Source: an uncultured Candidatus Poseidoniales archaeon (lineage in GTDB: Archaea; Thermoplasmatota; Poseidoniia; Poseidoniales; Poseidoniaceae). Taken from it: a stretch of 64,000 nucleotides of DNA. The notes under the pieces were generated by a model. It had not been told where the DNA came from. It worked only from the letters and a program-made list of their open reading frames with translations, and searched no databases. The stretch spans positions 1 to 64,000 of the forward strand of contig CACODE010000009.1 in NCBI GenBank assembly GCA_902625885.1. Reading direction: 5' to 3'. The position numbers and the translations under genes are program-made. This document shows, one piece after another, positions 54,502-62,258 of the stretch (its first letter is position 1; each line of letters opens with the position of its first letter).

Positions 54502-55479
54502 CTATGTGTAGGTCGCCAACACACATTCCGCTTCCAAGAGCTGCGTCAGAAGGAGGCCCAGCGAAGGAAGATCCGCCGACCTTTCGGGAGCCCAAAGTTT
54601 TCGCCAGCATGCCAGATGTTGAGCCACCAAAAGCCACCGACCGTCCAAGCCGTTTTCGGTGATGGCTTCAATGCGCTCGCTCATGCCCCCTTCCATCGGC
54701 CCGTAGGTCGATTTGAGCAAGAAACAATCGCCCTCAACTAAAGGCGTGTTGTCAAAGTCAACCATCACGTTCGGTGCCTCATCGGTCATGAACGAGGTCC
54801 AAGGCCCGTCGTCCAGGTCCCGCCGGCTTGGGAGTTGGTGAATCATGCCGCCTTCTGCCGACCATGCAGCCGCTGTTGATCTGGCTGCACCACCGCCACC
54901 GATGATACCGATGATGCTGGTGTCTGGTGCAAAACCGTGGTGGGCCATGACCTCCACAACGCCGTCGCCATCAACGCCCGCACACCACCAACCGCGACCG
55001 TCCCAGCGCAGAGCGTTGACGGACTTGTTGTTCATTGAATCATCAACAGCTGCCACGGCGCCAGAGTCGAGTTGGTGCTTCAGTGGAGCCGTGAGGTTCA
55101 GCCAGATCTCCTCATCAAACATGCGAGTCGGCAAGTGAGGGTTTTTGGGGAAGGCGCCCAATACGATATCTTTTTTTGGACCCAGAGCGGCGTGAATTTC
55201 AACAACCTGAGAAGCGGCATCCACCGCCCGTTTCAGGAGGGCTTTGGTTCGAAATTTGCCCAGCACGGCGTTGGTGTAGGCCCAAGGGATGGGTTCGGGA
55301 ACGGCGCCGGCATAACCCCATGCTAAGGCGTCGGGGATGGTGTTGACCTCAACGAGTTCCATGGTCAATTTGCTTTCCGGAATCGCCAAGTCGAGGTGCC
55401 GAGCGACGAGGGCGACCAGAAGCGGTGAGAGGCTGTGCTCGACGGGTTGGCCAGCAATACCGTAGCGAATTGCTGCCAT
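54502..55479 (-). CDS. aroE: Shikimate dehydrogenase (AroE)-like protein
   Basis: 325 aa. N-terminal YGIAGQPVEHSLSPLL matches AroE 'GxPxxHSxSP' (substrate-binding Ser pair); LNLTAPLKHQL matches 'NVTxPxK' with the catalytic Lys; KSVNALRWDGRGWWCAGVDGDGV matches 'AVNT...G...GxNTDxxG' with the catalytic Asp. IIGIIGGGGAARSTAAAW is the NADP-binding loop. It would reduce 3-dehydroshikimate to shikimate in aromatic amino-acid synthesis. It is ~50 residues longer than typical (270-285 aa) and quite diverged, with an insertion between residues ~55 and ~120, so another quinate/shikimate-type substrate is possible. Start ATG 55479 (MAAIRYGIAG) is preferred to the track start at 55503. No other shikimate-pathway gene is adjacent. 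Confidence 0.75.
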   Translation of the reverse strand: MAAIRYGIAGQPVEHSLSPLLVALVARHLDLAIPESKLTMELVEVNTIPDALAWGYAGAVPEPIPWAYTNAVLGKFRTKALLKRAVDAASQVVEIHAALGPKKDIVLGAFPKNPHLPTRMFDEEIWLNLTAPLKHQLDSGAVAAVDDSMNNKSVNALRWDGRGWWCAGVDGDGVVEVMAHHGFAPDTSIIGIIGGGGAARSTAAAWSAEGGMIHQLPSRRDLDDGPWTSFMTDEAPNVMVDFDNTPLVEGDCFLLKSTYGPMEGGMSERIEAITENGLDGRWLLVAQHLACWRKLWAPERSADLPSLGLLLTQLLEAECVLATYT

Positions 55480-55560
55480 GGTTCGACCACGTGCGCACAA
55501 CACAAAAAGGCGACGAATGCCGTCTTAACCTTCAAGAGGGAGTGCGGTTTAGAATTCACC

Positions 55561-55872
55561 ATGGGAAGAGCCGTCGGCTTGATGACTGCGGGCCTTGGAA
55601 CGTACATGACCTTCAAGATGTGGGCGGAATTCAATGAGGCTCTGAAGCATGAACTGGGGGCTTCATGGGGCGTCATTGTTGCGACCGTTGTCTTCCTCAT
55701 TTACCAGAGCAACAAAAACGAGAAAGCGTACGAAGCTTCTTTTGGTGAAGTCATTCCAAAATCGATAAGCAAGGGACAAATGGAAGCGGACAACCCTCAA
55801 CCGTTGCTGTTCATCGCCGGTCTGTACCTCGGTATTATCGTCATTTTTGAGATTATTTTCAGGGCCGTCTGA
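55561..55872 (+). CDS. Small membrane protein upstream of the flotillin operon
   Basis: 103 aa from ATG 55561 (the track's earlier start at 55435 lies antisense in aroE). Three hydrophobic segments: AVGLMTAGLGTYMTFKMW, WGVIVATVVFLIYQ and LLFIAGLYLGIIVIFEIIF. No known family. It is followed after 13 nt by another small membrane gene and then NfeD-like and flotillin genes on the same strand, so it is probably part of that membrane-domain operon. Confidence 0.65.
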   Translation: MGRAVGLMTAGLGTYMTFKMWAEFNEALKHELGASWGVIVATVVFLIYQSNKNEKAYEASFGEVIPKSISKGQMEADNPQPLLFIAGLYLGIIVIFEIIFRAV

Positions 55873-55885
55873 AGGGTGAAGACCC

Positions 55886-56170
55886 ATGCCGGGTTTGATG
55901 GAAGTTTTCATTCTCAAGGACCGAGTGAACGGTCAGCGGGACAACATCTTCATGATGCTGTTTGAGAAAGCCTTCATCCTCATCGCCTTGTTGGTCGTGC
56001 TTCTTGTGGGTGTCGCCCTTGACCTACCGGCATGGGGCGTCGGCGCGCTCGTTGGTGCGGCGCTCGGACCCATCGTCTACGGTCATTTTTACTTCATTTA
56101 CATCAGACCGGTGAAAAAACAACAGAACATTGATGTGGAAAAGAAGAAAGCGAAGACTGGGAGGAAGTAG
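55886..56170 (+). CDS. Small two-TM membrane protein in the flotillin operon
   Basis: 94 aa. Two strong hydrophobic segments (KAFILIALLVVLLVGVALDL and VGALVGAALGPIVYGHFYFIYI) and a Lys-rich cytoplasmic end (KKQQNIDVEKKKAKTGRK). No family recognised. The next gene starts 2 nt after its stop. Confidence 0.65.
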   Translation: MPGLMEVFILKDRVNGQRDNIFMMLFEKAFILIALLVVLLVGVALDLPAWGVGALVGAALGPIVYGHFYFIYIRPVKKQQNIDVEKKKAKTGRK

Positions 56171-56172
56171 AG

Positions 56173-56808
56173 ATGGTGCTCGGATTCAACACAATTCTCG
56201 AATATTTTGGTCTTGGTGGCATCACGGGTATTGATGTGTTCTTCGCCGCCATGGCGGTCATCGGCACCATCCTGTTCACCATCTATTTCGCTCTGGTTCT
56301 GCTTGGCGGCGTTGCCGAAGGATTGGCGGACGCCATTCCGTTCGTCGATGCGAGTTTTGAGCTCGATGCCGAGGGCGTGTTTCACATGCTCACCATACAA
56401 GGTCTGCTGAGTTTCATGATGATGTTCGGCATCTTTGGCCTCGCCGTATCGCAAGGCGACTACGGGGCCCTCCCGGCCATCATGGCCGGTTCCATCGCCG
56501 GAATTGCCTCCATGTGGGTCGTTGGAAAGGTCTTCCAAGCCATCGCCGGACTCGAAACGGACGGCACCGTTGTCCACAACCAAGCCCACGGGGCGAAGGG
56601 GACCGTTTACAGAACCATCAAACCGGGCCAGTCCGGTCAGGTACAGGTTGAGTTCCAAGATGCGCTGCGCACTTGCGAGGCCGTTGCGGAAGACGATACC
56701 CTGACCATCGAAACAGGGAAGTTCATTCTGGTGGTTGGCAACATCGCTGAAGTCCTCGTCGTCCGGCCGTTGAAAGTGACGGACGCCATGGCCAGCGAGG
56801 AAGAGTGA
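56173..56808 (+). CDS. NfeD/YqiJ-like membrane protein (flotillin partner)
   Basis: 211 aa. Three or four hydrophobic segments occupy residues ~20-135, then a C-terminal beta domain (~140-200: GAKGTVYRTIKPGQSGQVQVEF) with the OB-fold 'G..G.....PxxGxxGxVxV' pattern of NfeD proteins. The 'YFALVLLGGVAEGLAD' segment recalls YqiJ. NfeD/YqiJ proteins are genetically paired with flotillins; here the flotillin gene follows within about 50 nt, supporting the assignment. The serine-protease part of long NfeD is absent. Confidence 0.78.
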   Translation: MVLGFNTILEYFGLGGITGIDVFFAAMAVIGTILFTIYFALVLLGGVAEGLADAIPFVDASFELDAEGVFHMLTIQGLLSFMMMFGIFGLAVSQGDYGALPAIMAGSIAGIASMWVVGKVFQAIAGLETDGTVVHNQAHGAKGTVYRTIKPGQSGQVQVEFQDALRTCEAVAEDDTLTIETGKFILVVGNIAEVLVVRPLKVTDAMASEEE

Positions 56809-56857
56809 ATCAAGCGCCGTCTCAACGCTCTTAAAGGAGATGCGCCGTGGCCATACC

Positions 56858-58243
56858 ATGATGGAAACCCTGATTCTGATTGGCATTGCCTTGTTCGTCA
56901 TCACCGTGCTCGCCACGGTCTACATCGCGACCAGTCGGTACAAACTCGCTCCGGCCAACAAAATCCTTGTCGTTTACGGTAATACACAAGGCGCCGGCGC
57001 TGCGAAATGTTATCACGGCGGTGGAAAGATCGTTTGGCCACTGGTGCAAAATTACGCTTTCCTCGACCTCAAGCCGATGACCATCAACATCAACTTGGAA
57101 CACGCCCTGTCGCAGCAAAACATACGCATCAACGTGCCGTCCACATTTACCATCGGTATCGACACGAAACCGTCCATCATGCAGAACGCCGCTGTTCGCC
57201 TGCTGAACCTTGACCAGGCCGCCATTGAAGACATGGCCAAAGAAATCATCTTCGGACAGCTTCGTCTAACCGTCGCCTCGCTCACCATTGAGGAAATCAA
57301 CGGCGACCGTGAAGCGTTCCTAAGTCAAGTGGTCAACAACGTGGACACTGAACTTCACAAGATTGGCCTGTACCTCATCAACGTCAACATCACGGACATC
57401 ACCGACGAAGCCGATTACATCAAGTCCATCGGTGCCAAAGCGGCCGCCGAAGCCATCGCTAAGGCCGATGTTGACCGAGCCAACGCCACCCGAGACGGTG
57501 CCGTTGGGCAGGCCGAAGCCGACCGAACCAGAGAGATTCAGGTTGCCAAGAACCGTGCCGAATCCGACAAAGGTCAAAAGGAAGCCGAGGCAGACCGACG
57601 TGTTTACGTTCAGCAGCAAGAATCCAAAGCGGTTGAAGGTGAGAACCTTTCCCGCGCAGAAATCGCTAGCTTCAACGCCGACCTGGCGGAAAAAGAAGCC
57701 GAAGCGCTCAAGCGTTCCGAAGTCGCCAAGCGTGTGGCGCAAGTTGAGATTGAGAAGGCTCAGTACGAGTTCGAGGGTCAGCGCTTGCGAGCCGAGGAAA
57801 TCGCTCGTGAGGAAGTCTCCAAGCAACAAATCGAAATCGCAGCCGAAGCCGAAGCCGAACGCCAGCGCCGTATCGCTCAAGGTCAAGCCGACGCCACCCT
57901 GGCCGCTTACAACGCAGAAGCCGAAGGTCAGCGCGCTGTTCTTGAAGCAAAAGCCGAGGGTTACTCCAAACTCGTTGCCAGCGCTGGTGGAGACGCCAAG
58001 GCCGCCGCAACGCTTCTCATGGTTGAGAAGATTGAGGAACTGGTCGCTCGTCAAACGGAAGCCATTGCCAACCTCAAGATCGACAAGATCACCGTTTGGG
58101 ATTCCGGCAACAACGGCGGCGAAGGTGGAGCCACCTCCAACTTCGTTTCATCGCTCATCCAAAGCCTGCCACCGGTCCATGACGTCGCCAAGATGGCCGG
58201 CGTTGACCTCCCAGACTACTTGGGAACGATGAAAGAGGAATGA
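56858..58243 (+). CDS. Flotillin-family (SPFH/band 7) protein
   Basis: 461 aa from ATG 56858; ATG 56840 is in frame but overlaps the AAGGAG motif. An N-terminal membrane segment (TLILIGIALFVITVLATVYI) is followed by the SPFH domain (APANKILVVYGNTQG ... IRINVPSTFTIGI) and a long Ala/Glu-rich coiled coil (about residues 190-390, KAEADRRVYVQQQESKA), ending in the flotillin-type LVARQTEAIANLKIDKITVWDSG. Flotillins form membrane scaffolds that cluster proteins in fluid or ordered microdomains. With the NfeD-like gene and two small membrane proteins it forms one rightward operon. The 289-aa shadow ORF in another frame is an artefact of the Glu/Ala repeats. Confidence 0.93.
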   Translation: MMETLILIGIALFVITVLATVYIATSRYKLAPANKILVVYGNTQGAGAAKCYHGGGKIVWPLVQNYAFLDLKPMTININLEHALSQQNIRINVPSTFTIGIDTKPSIMQNAAVRLLNLDQAAIEDMAKEIIFGQLRLTVASLTIEEINGDREAFLSQVVNNVDTELHKIGLYLINVNITDITDEADYIKSIGAKAAAEAIAKADVDRANATRDGAVGQAEADRTREIQVAKNRAESDKGQKEAEADRRVYVQQQESKAVEGENLSRAEIASFNADLAEKEAEALKRSEVAKRVAQVEIEKAQYEFEGQRLRAEEIAREEVSKQQIEIAAEAEAERQRRIAQGQADATLAAYNAEAEGQRAVLEAKAEGYSKLVASAGGDAKAAATLLMVEKIEELVARQTEAIANLKIDKITVWDSGNNGGEGGATSNFVSSLIQSLPPVHDVAKMAGVDLPDYLGTMKEE

Positions 58244-58317
58244 TTCCCGCCTTCGGAAGGGGTCTGCAAACCCACACCGTCCGGCAGGAACCGAGCGAGG
58301 GTTTCAAAGACCGAGAA

Positions 58318-58333
58318 TGATGGAAAGCCATCA
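58318..58333 (+). promoter_or_regulatory. Hairpin overlapping the fhs start codon
   Basis: TGATGG-AAAG-CCATCA forms a 6-bp stem with a 4-nt loop; its last base is the A of the fhs ATG. It could hide the start or the 5' end. A further CCTTC-GGAAGG-type hairpin lies at about 58250-58261, just after the flotillin stop, and may end that operon. Confidence 0.3.
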
Positions 58334-60048
58334 TGCCTAGTGACCTCGATATCGCACGTGCCGCAAAAATGGAGCCCATTGAAGCCGTGGCGTGGAAATT
58401 GGGGATATCGTCACACGAACTGACGCCCATGGGAAACGGTGTCGCCAAAATCACCTGGAACGCCCTCAAGGAACGGTTTACCAAACCCTCTGGAAGTCTG
58501 GTGTTGGTCACATCGGTAAACCCCACGCCGTTTGGTGAGGGAAAAACCGTCACCACCATCGGCTTGACCCAAGCCCTGTGCGCCATCGGTCAATCGGCGA
58601 CTTGCGTTATCCGGGAACCCTCCATGGGCCCGGTCTTCGGCATCAAAGGCGGCGCTGCAGGCGGCGGTCGGGCCCAAGTCTTGCCCATGGAGGACATCAA
58701 CCTCCACCTGACCGGAGACCTTCACGCCGTTACCTCAGCGCACAACCTCCTCTCGGCCCTCATTGACAACCACATCAAGCACGGGAACAAATGCAAGCTC
58801 GACCCGACGCGAATCTCTTGGCCGCGGGTCATCGACATGAACGACAGGGCGCTGCGCAACATCGTTGTTGGCATGGGCGGTCCAGCCAACGGCCATGTCC
58901 GTGAGGACCGGTTTGACATCACCGCAGCCAGTGAAGTGATGGCCATTTTGGTGCTGGCTAACGACTATGCCGATTTGCGAAAGCGACTGGGAGAAATCGT
59001 TGTTGGCACCTCGACAAAAGGCGATCCTGTGAAGGCCAGCGACATTGGTGGAGCAGGAGCCATGGCCTTGCTGTTACGCCAGGCATTTTTGCCAAACATC
59101 ACCCAAACTTTGGAAGGGAACCCCGCCTTCATCCATGGGGGACCGTTCGCCAACATTGCTCACGGCAACTCAAGCATCATTGCCGATCGCATGGCGCTGG
59201 CCTCTGCCGACATCATGGTCACGGAAGGTGGCTTCGGCTCCGACATGGGCGCCGAGAAATTCATGCACATCAAAGCGGCAATGTCCGGTAAAGCCCCTGA
59301 CTGCGTGGTGATGAACGTGACCGTTCGTTCAATGAAACTCCACGGCGGGGCTTTTGGAGACCGTGGCGGCATCCGGCCTTCCAAAGCGACGCTTGAAGCG
59401 GAGGATGTTGAAGCCACGACTTTGGGGGCCAAAACCAACCTCGACCGGCACATACGCAACATGGCGTCGTTTGGTGTGCCAGTGGTCGTGTCCATCAACC
59501 GCTTTGCTTCCGATACCGATGCTGAACTCGCCGCCATCACGCAAGCAGCCCATGAAAGCGGTGCCAGTGCGGTCTGCCTGACTGAAGTCCACGCCAACGG
59601 AGGCGAAGGCGGCAAAGACCTCGCAGAAGCCGTCGTGAAGGCTGTTCAGCGCCATGTTGCCGCTGGCCGACCGTTCGTGCCGCTGTTTACGCCCGAAACC
59701 GATGTCCTCGAGAAAGCCAACGCTATTGCCACACGGATGTACAAAGCCGAGGGGTTAGAATTGACGACCAAGGCGCAGCGCGAATTGGACCGAATACGCT
59801 CATGGGGCTACGGCCATCTCCCGGTATGTATGGCAAAAACCCAATACTCGTTTTCTCACGATGCCTCGTTGCTCGGTGCTCCATCCGGATTCACGGTTCC
59901 GGTGCGAGAATTCAGGCTCAATGCGGGTGCTGGTTTTGTCGTCGCTGTTCTTGGCGACATGATGACAATGCCCGGTCTACCAAAGCGTCCAGCGGCGCTG
60001 GACATGGACATGGATGAAGACGGGAACCTCCTCGGCGTGTTTGGGTGA
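58333..60048 (+). CDS. fhs: Formate--tetrahydrofolate ligase
   Basis: ATP-dependent ligation of formate to THF, giving 10-formyl-THF for C1 metabolism. P-loop TPFGEGKTVTTIGL (~residues 64-77), REPSMGPVFGIKGGAAGGG, DINLHLTGDLHAVTSAHNLLSALIDNH, GGFGSDMGAEKFM and the C-terminal VRLNAGAGF-type motif (VREFRLNAGAGFVVAVLGDMMTMPGLPKRPAA) are all conserved. 571 aa against a usual ~556. The enzyme is mainly bacterial; its presence with folate-dependent panB indicates THF-based rather than methanopterin-based C1 chemistry. Formate could come from the arylformamidase reaction (inference). Confidence 0.95.
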   Translation: MPSDLDIARAAKMEPIEAVAWKLGISSHELTPMGNGVAKITWNALKERFTKPSGSLVLVTSVNPTPFGEGKTVTTIGLTQALCAIGQSATCVIREPSMGPVFGIKGGAAGGGRAQVLPMEDINLHLTGDLHAVTSAHNLLSALIDNHIKHGNKCKLDPTRISWPRVIDMNDRALRNIVVGMGGPANGHVREDRFDITAASEVMAILVLANDYADLRKRLGEIVVGTSTKGDPVKASDIGGAGAMALLLRQAFLPNITQTLEGNPAFIHGGPFANIAHGNSSIIADRMALASADIMVTEGGFGSDMGAEKFMHIKAAMSGKAPDCVVMNVTVRSMKLHGGAFGDRGGIRPSKATLEAEDVEATTLGAKTNLDRHIRNMASFGVPVVVSINRFASDTDAELAAITQAAHESGASAVCLTEVHANGGEGGKDLAEAVVKAVQRHVAAGRPFVPLFTPETDVLEKANAIATRMYKAEGLELTTKAQRELDRIRSWGYGHLPVCMAKTQYSFSHDASLLGAPSGFTVPVREFRLNAGAGFVVAVLGDMMTMPGLPKRPAALDMDMDEDGNLLGVFG

Positions 60049-60052
60049 AGGA

Positions 60053-61111
60053 ATGCACGTTTTATCGCAGGACGAACACAAATGGCGTCTGCGTGTTCAA
60101 ACCGTTGACGATCTTTGGGTCCTCCAGCGCCTTGTTCGAACCGGCATGTCGGTCGGCATGCTTGGCGAACGAAGGGACCAAACAACCACCGGAGAAGAAG
60201 GAGGGAGGTCCAAACAAGCAGAGCGGAAAAAAATGTTCATCAGGTTGGCCGTTGAACACACCGAACACCAAAGTTTCACCGACGTTTTGCGTGTTCACGG
60301 CGTTATTGAGGAGGCCCCTGTTGACATCGGTTTGCACCACACCCACGTGGTTGGCATACGGGATGAGCTTGACATTTCATCGCCCAAAGGCTTTGGTTCC
60401 CTGGACGTTGACCTGCTTGAGGAAAGTCGGCAAGCGGCCAGTCAACGGCAAGTGGCCTTGCTTGTTGTTGAGGGTGACGAAATCATGCTCTTTTTCGTGA
60501 CCGCACGGGGGCTCAAAGAGAGCGCGACATGGACCATGCGAGGTGGTGGAAAACGAGGCGATATTCGACAAAGTGAGAGCACGGCCAACACCTTTCGAAA
60601 AAAGGTGGTGAACGGCCTCATGAAACAACTTGACGACACCATGCCGTTGGTGCTGTGCGGACCGGGAAGAAACCGCGACAGGATGATGGTCAACCTCAAA
60701 GAAGCCGGACATCAGGCGCCGATGATGTCCATCGCTACCAGTATGGGTGGCCGTGGTGGCGCCAACGAGGTGCTCAGGGACGGTCTGGCAGGCGAGGTCC
60801 TCGCTCAACATCGAATGGTCCAAGAAATAGGCCTGCTCGAAGAAGCATGGCGGCGAATTTCCACCAACGGTGCGGTCGCCTTCGGCCACCTACCAATTCG
60901 TCAGGCGGCTGCAGAGGGGGCCATCGATACCCTCCTCATCGGTGCTGACACCCTTAGAGCCGAAGCCGAAGACGCACCGGACTGGTCGGGCATTGCCGAG
61001 CAAGTCACCGCCTTCTCTGGCACCGTTGTCCAATGTTCTGGCGACCACGACGCAGGAGAACAGCTCCTGGGCTATGGCGGTGCCGTGGCGCTGCTTCGCT
61101 ACGCAAGGTGA
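60053..61111 (+). CDS. pelA: mRNA surveillance protein pelota (aDom34)
   Basis: 352 aa, standard length. Three eRF1-like domains: N-terminal Sm-like domain (WRLRVQTVDDLWVLQRLV, RIxV...HTEHQSF), central domain (ALLVVEGDEIMLFFVTARGL) and C-terminal domain (GRGGANEVLRDGL, FGHLPIRQAAAEGAIDTLLI). Pelota with its GTPase partner rescues stalled ribosomes; it lacks the GGQ motif of release factors. ATG 60053, 4 nt after the fhs stop, is used rather than the overlapping GTG at 60014. Confidence 0.93.
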   Translation: MHVLSQDEHKWRLRVQTVDDLWVLQRLVRTGMSVGMLGERRDQTTTGEEGGRSKQAERKKMFIRLAVEHTEHQSFTDVLRVHGVIEEAPVDIGLHHTHVVGIRDELDISSPKGFGSLDVDLLEESRQAASQRQVALLVVEGDEIMLFFVTARGLKESATWTMRGGGKRGDIRQSESTANTFRKKVVNGLMKQLDDTMPLVLCGPGRNRDRMMVNLKEAGHQAPMMSIATSMGGRGGANEVLRDGLAGEVLAQHRMVQEIGLLEEAWRRISTNGAVAFGHLPIRQAAAEGAIDTLLIGADTLRAEAEDAPDWSGIAEQVTAFSGTVVQCSGDHDAGEQLLGYGGAVALLRYAR

Positions 61112-61115
61112 TACC

Positions 61116-61415
61116 ATGGAAACCATCCGCTTTTCAGAACTCGGCCCGGACTTCAGAAGCGCCATGCAGGGGAAACGGTGGCTTTTGCTGACCGGTGAGG
61201 AATTGGCGGACGCCGGCGCCGCCCTCGTCTTTAGCGAGTTGGAGGACGTCTTGGTAGCGGTTGACCATCGAGGGACTGAGGTGCAGTCTGGCTTGTGGAT
61301 GCGAGCCGTTCACCTGTTGTTGGTAGACGATGAAACCCAAGCCTCGGCCTTGCAAACCAGCAGCGTGAGCAAGGTCCTTGCGGTTGAAGGTCCAATAGAG
61401 GCGCACTTGTGGTAG
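61116..61415 (+). CDS. Small conserved-looking soluble protein next to pelota, unknown
   Basis: 99 aa from ATG 61116, 4 nt after the pelota stop. It has alternating strand/helix character (WLLLTGEELADAGAALVFSELEDVLVAVDHRG ... MRAVHLLLVDDE) but no recognised motif. Close spacing suggests co-expression with pelota. The stop abuts the 3' end of the minus-strand tRNA-Val. Confidence 0.6.
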   Translation: METIRFSELGPDFRSAMQGKRWLLLTGEELADAGAALVFSELEDVLVAVDHRGTEVQSGLWMRAVHLLLVDDETQASALQTSSVSKVLAVEGPIEAHLW

Positions 61416-61488
61416 TGGGTCTGGAGGGACTCGAACCCTCGATCAACTCCGTGTAAGGGAGGTGTCATAGCCGCTAGACCACAGACCC
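61416..61488 (-). tRNA. tRNA-Val(UAC)
   Basis: Reverse complement starts GGGTCTGTGGTCTAG and ends CAGACCC plus discriminator A. The acceptor stem is fully paired (GGGTCTG/CAGACCC); the T arm is GAGGG-TTCGAGT-CCCTC; the anticodon loop is CTTACAC with anticodon TAC. There is one non-pair at the top of the anticodon stem (27-43). No intron; CCA is not encoded (ACTAC follows), unlike the tRNA-Met in this window. Confidence 0.92.
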
Positions 61489-61568
61489 GTTCGCGGCTAC
61501 AAGTGCCCCTTTTTGAAAAGTGTGGCCCCAACGGAACGCTCAAAACATAAACCAGCGACCACGGTTCA

Positions 61569-62258
61569 ATGGATGCCAACATTCAGGCAGCGGCAGCGAA
61601 GCTGGTTCGCCGTCTCAAGGAGGGAAACCACTCACTCACACTGGCGGAATCGTGCACGGGCGGCTTGCTCGCCAGCACGCTGACCGACATCGCCGGCGCC
61701 AGCTCTTGGTTCAAAAAATCCTGGATCACCTACGCTAACGATGCTAAAGTCAAGGAACTGGGCGTGGACGAGGACGAACTCGCTTCCAAAGGAGCGGTTT
61801 CCGCTCAAGTCGCCATCATGATGGCAAAAGGGGCGCTCGAGAGAGCCGGTGCAGACTTTGCCATCTCCGTCACGGGGATTGCAGGACCCACAAACGAGGG
61901 CAGCAAAAAACCGATTGGCACCGTTTACGTTGGTATTGCCTCGGAGAAATGGGCCAACGCTTTGCGAACACAAATTGGCGGCACGCGAGCCGAGAACAAG
62001 GCCGGATTCGTTTACTTCGCGCTGTTGACGGCGATGAAATGCTGGGACGAGGCGATGGTCAGAACAAAAGAACGCGAGGAAGAACAACTCAATGCGATTG
62101 AAGAAGCCATCCGACTTGAGGCAGAGCGGGAAGCTGAACGGGAGCGTCGGGATCAGGAAGCCCGTGAAAAAGCACCGTGGCAGGACGAGGCTTGGTCTGA
62201 AGAGAAAGAGGGAGAGGACATCGGCCACGAGGTTGAGTGGTCCGAAGGTGAGGAGTGA
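61569..62258 (+). CDS. pncC: Nicotinamide-nucleotide amidohydrolase (PncC/CinA C-terminal domain) with charged C-terminal extension
   Basis: 229 aa. Residues ~1-160 are the CinA/PncC domain: LAESCTGGLLASTLTDIAGASSWF (catalytic Ser), then VTGIAGPTNEGSKKPIGTVYVGIA. The family deamidates NMN to nicotinate mononucleotide in NAD recycling. Residues ~165-229 form a very charged helix-like extension (EEAIRLEAEREAERERRDQEAREK) not found in the ~160-aa bacterial enzyme. Its stop overlaps the GTG start of the DP1 gene (GTGA), so the two are co-translated. Confidence 0.88.
   Translation: MDANIQAAAAKLVRRLKEGNHSLTLAESCTGGLLASTLTDIAGASSWFKKSWITYANDAKVKELGVDEDELASKGAVSAQVAIMMAKGALERAGADFAISVTGIAGPTNEGSKKPIGTVYVGIASEKWANALRTQIGGTRAENKAGFVYFALLTAMKCWDEAMVRTKEREEEQLNAIEEAIRLEAEREAERERRDQEAREKAPWQDEAWSEEKEGEDIGHEVEWSEGEE

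Noticed and set aside
57320-58232. 289-aa plus and 244-aa minus ORFs inside the flotillin gene
   Set aside because: Products of the Glu/Ala coiled-coil codon periodicity; the flotillin frame has clear SPFH homology.
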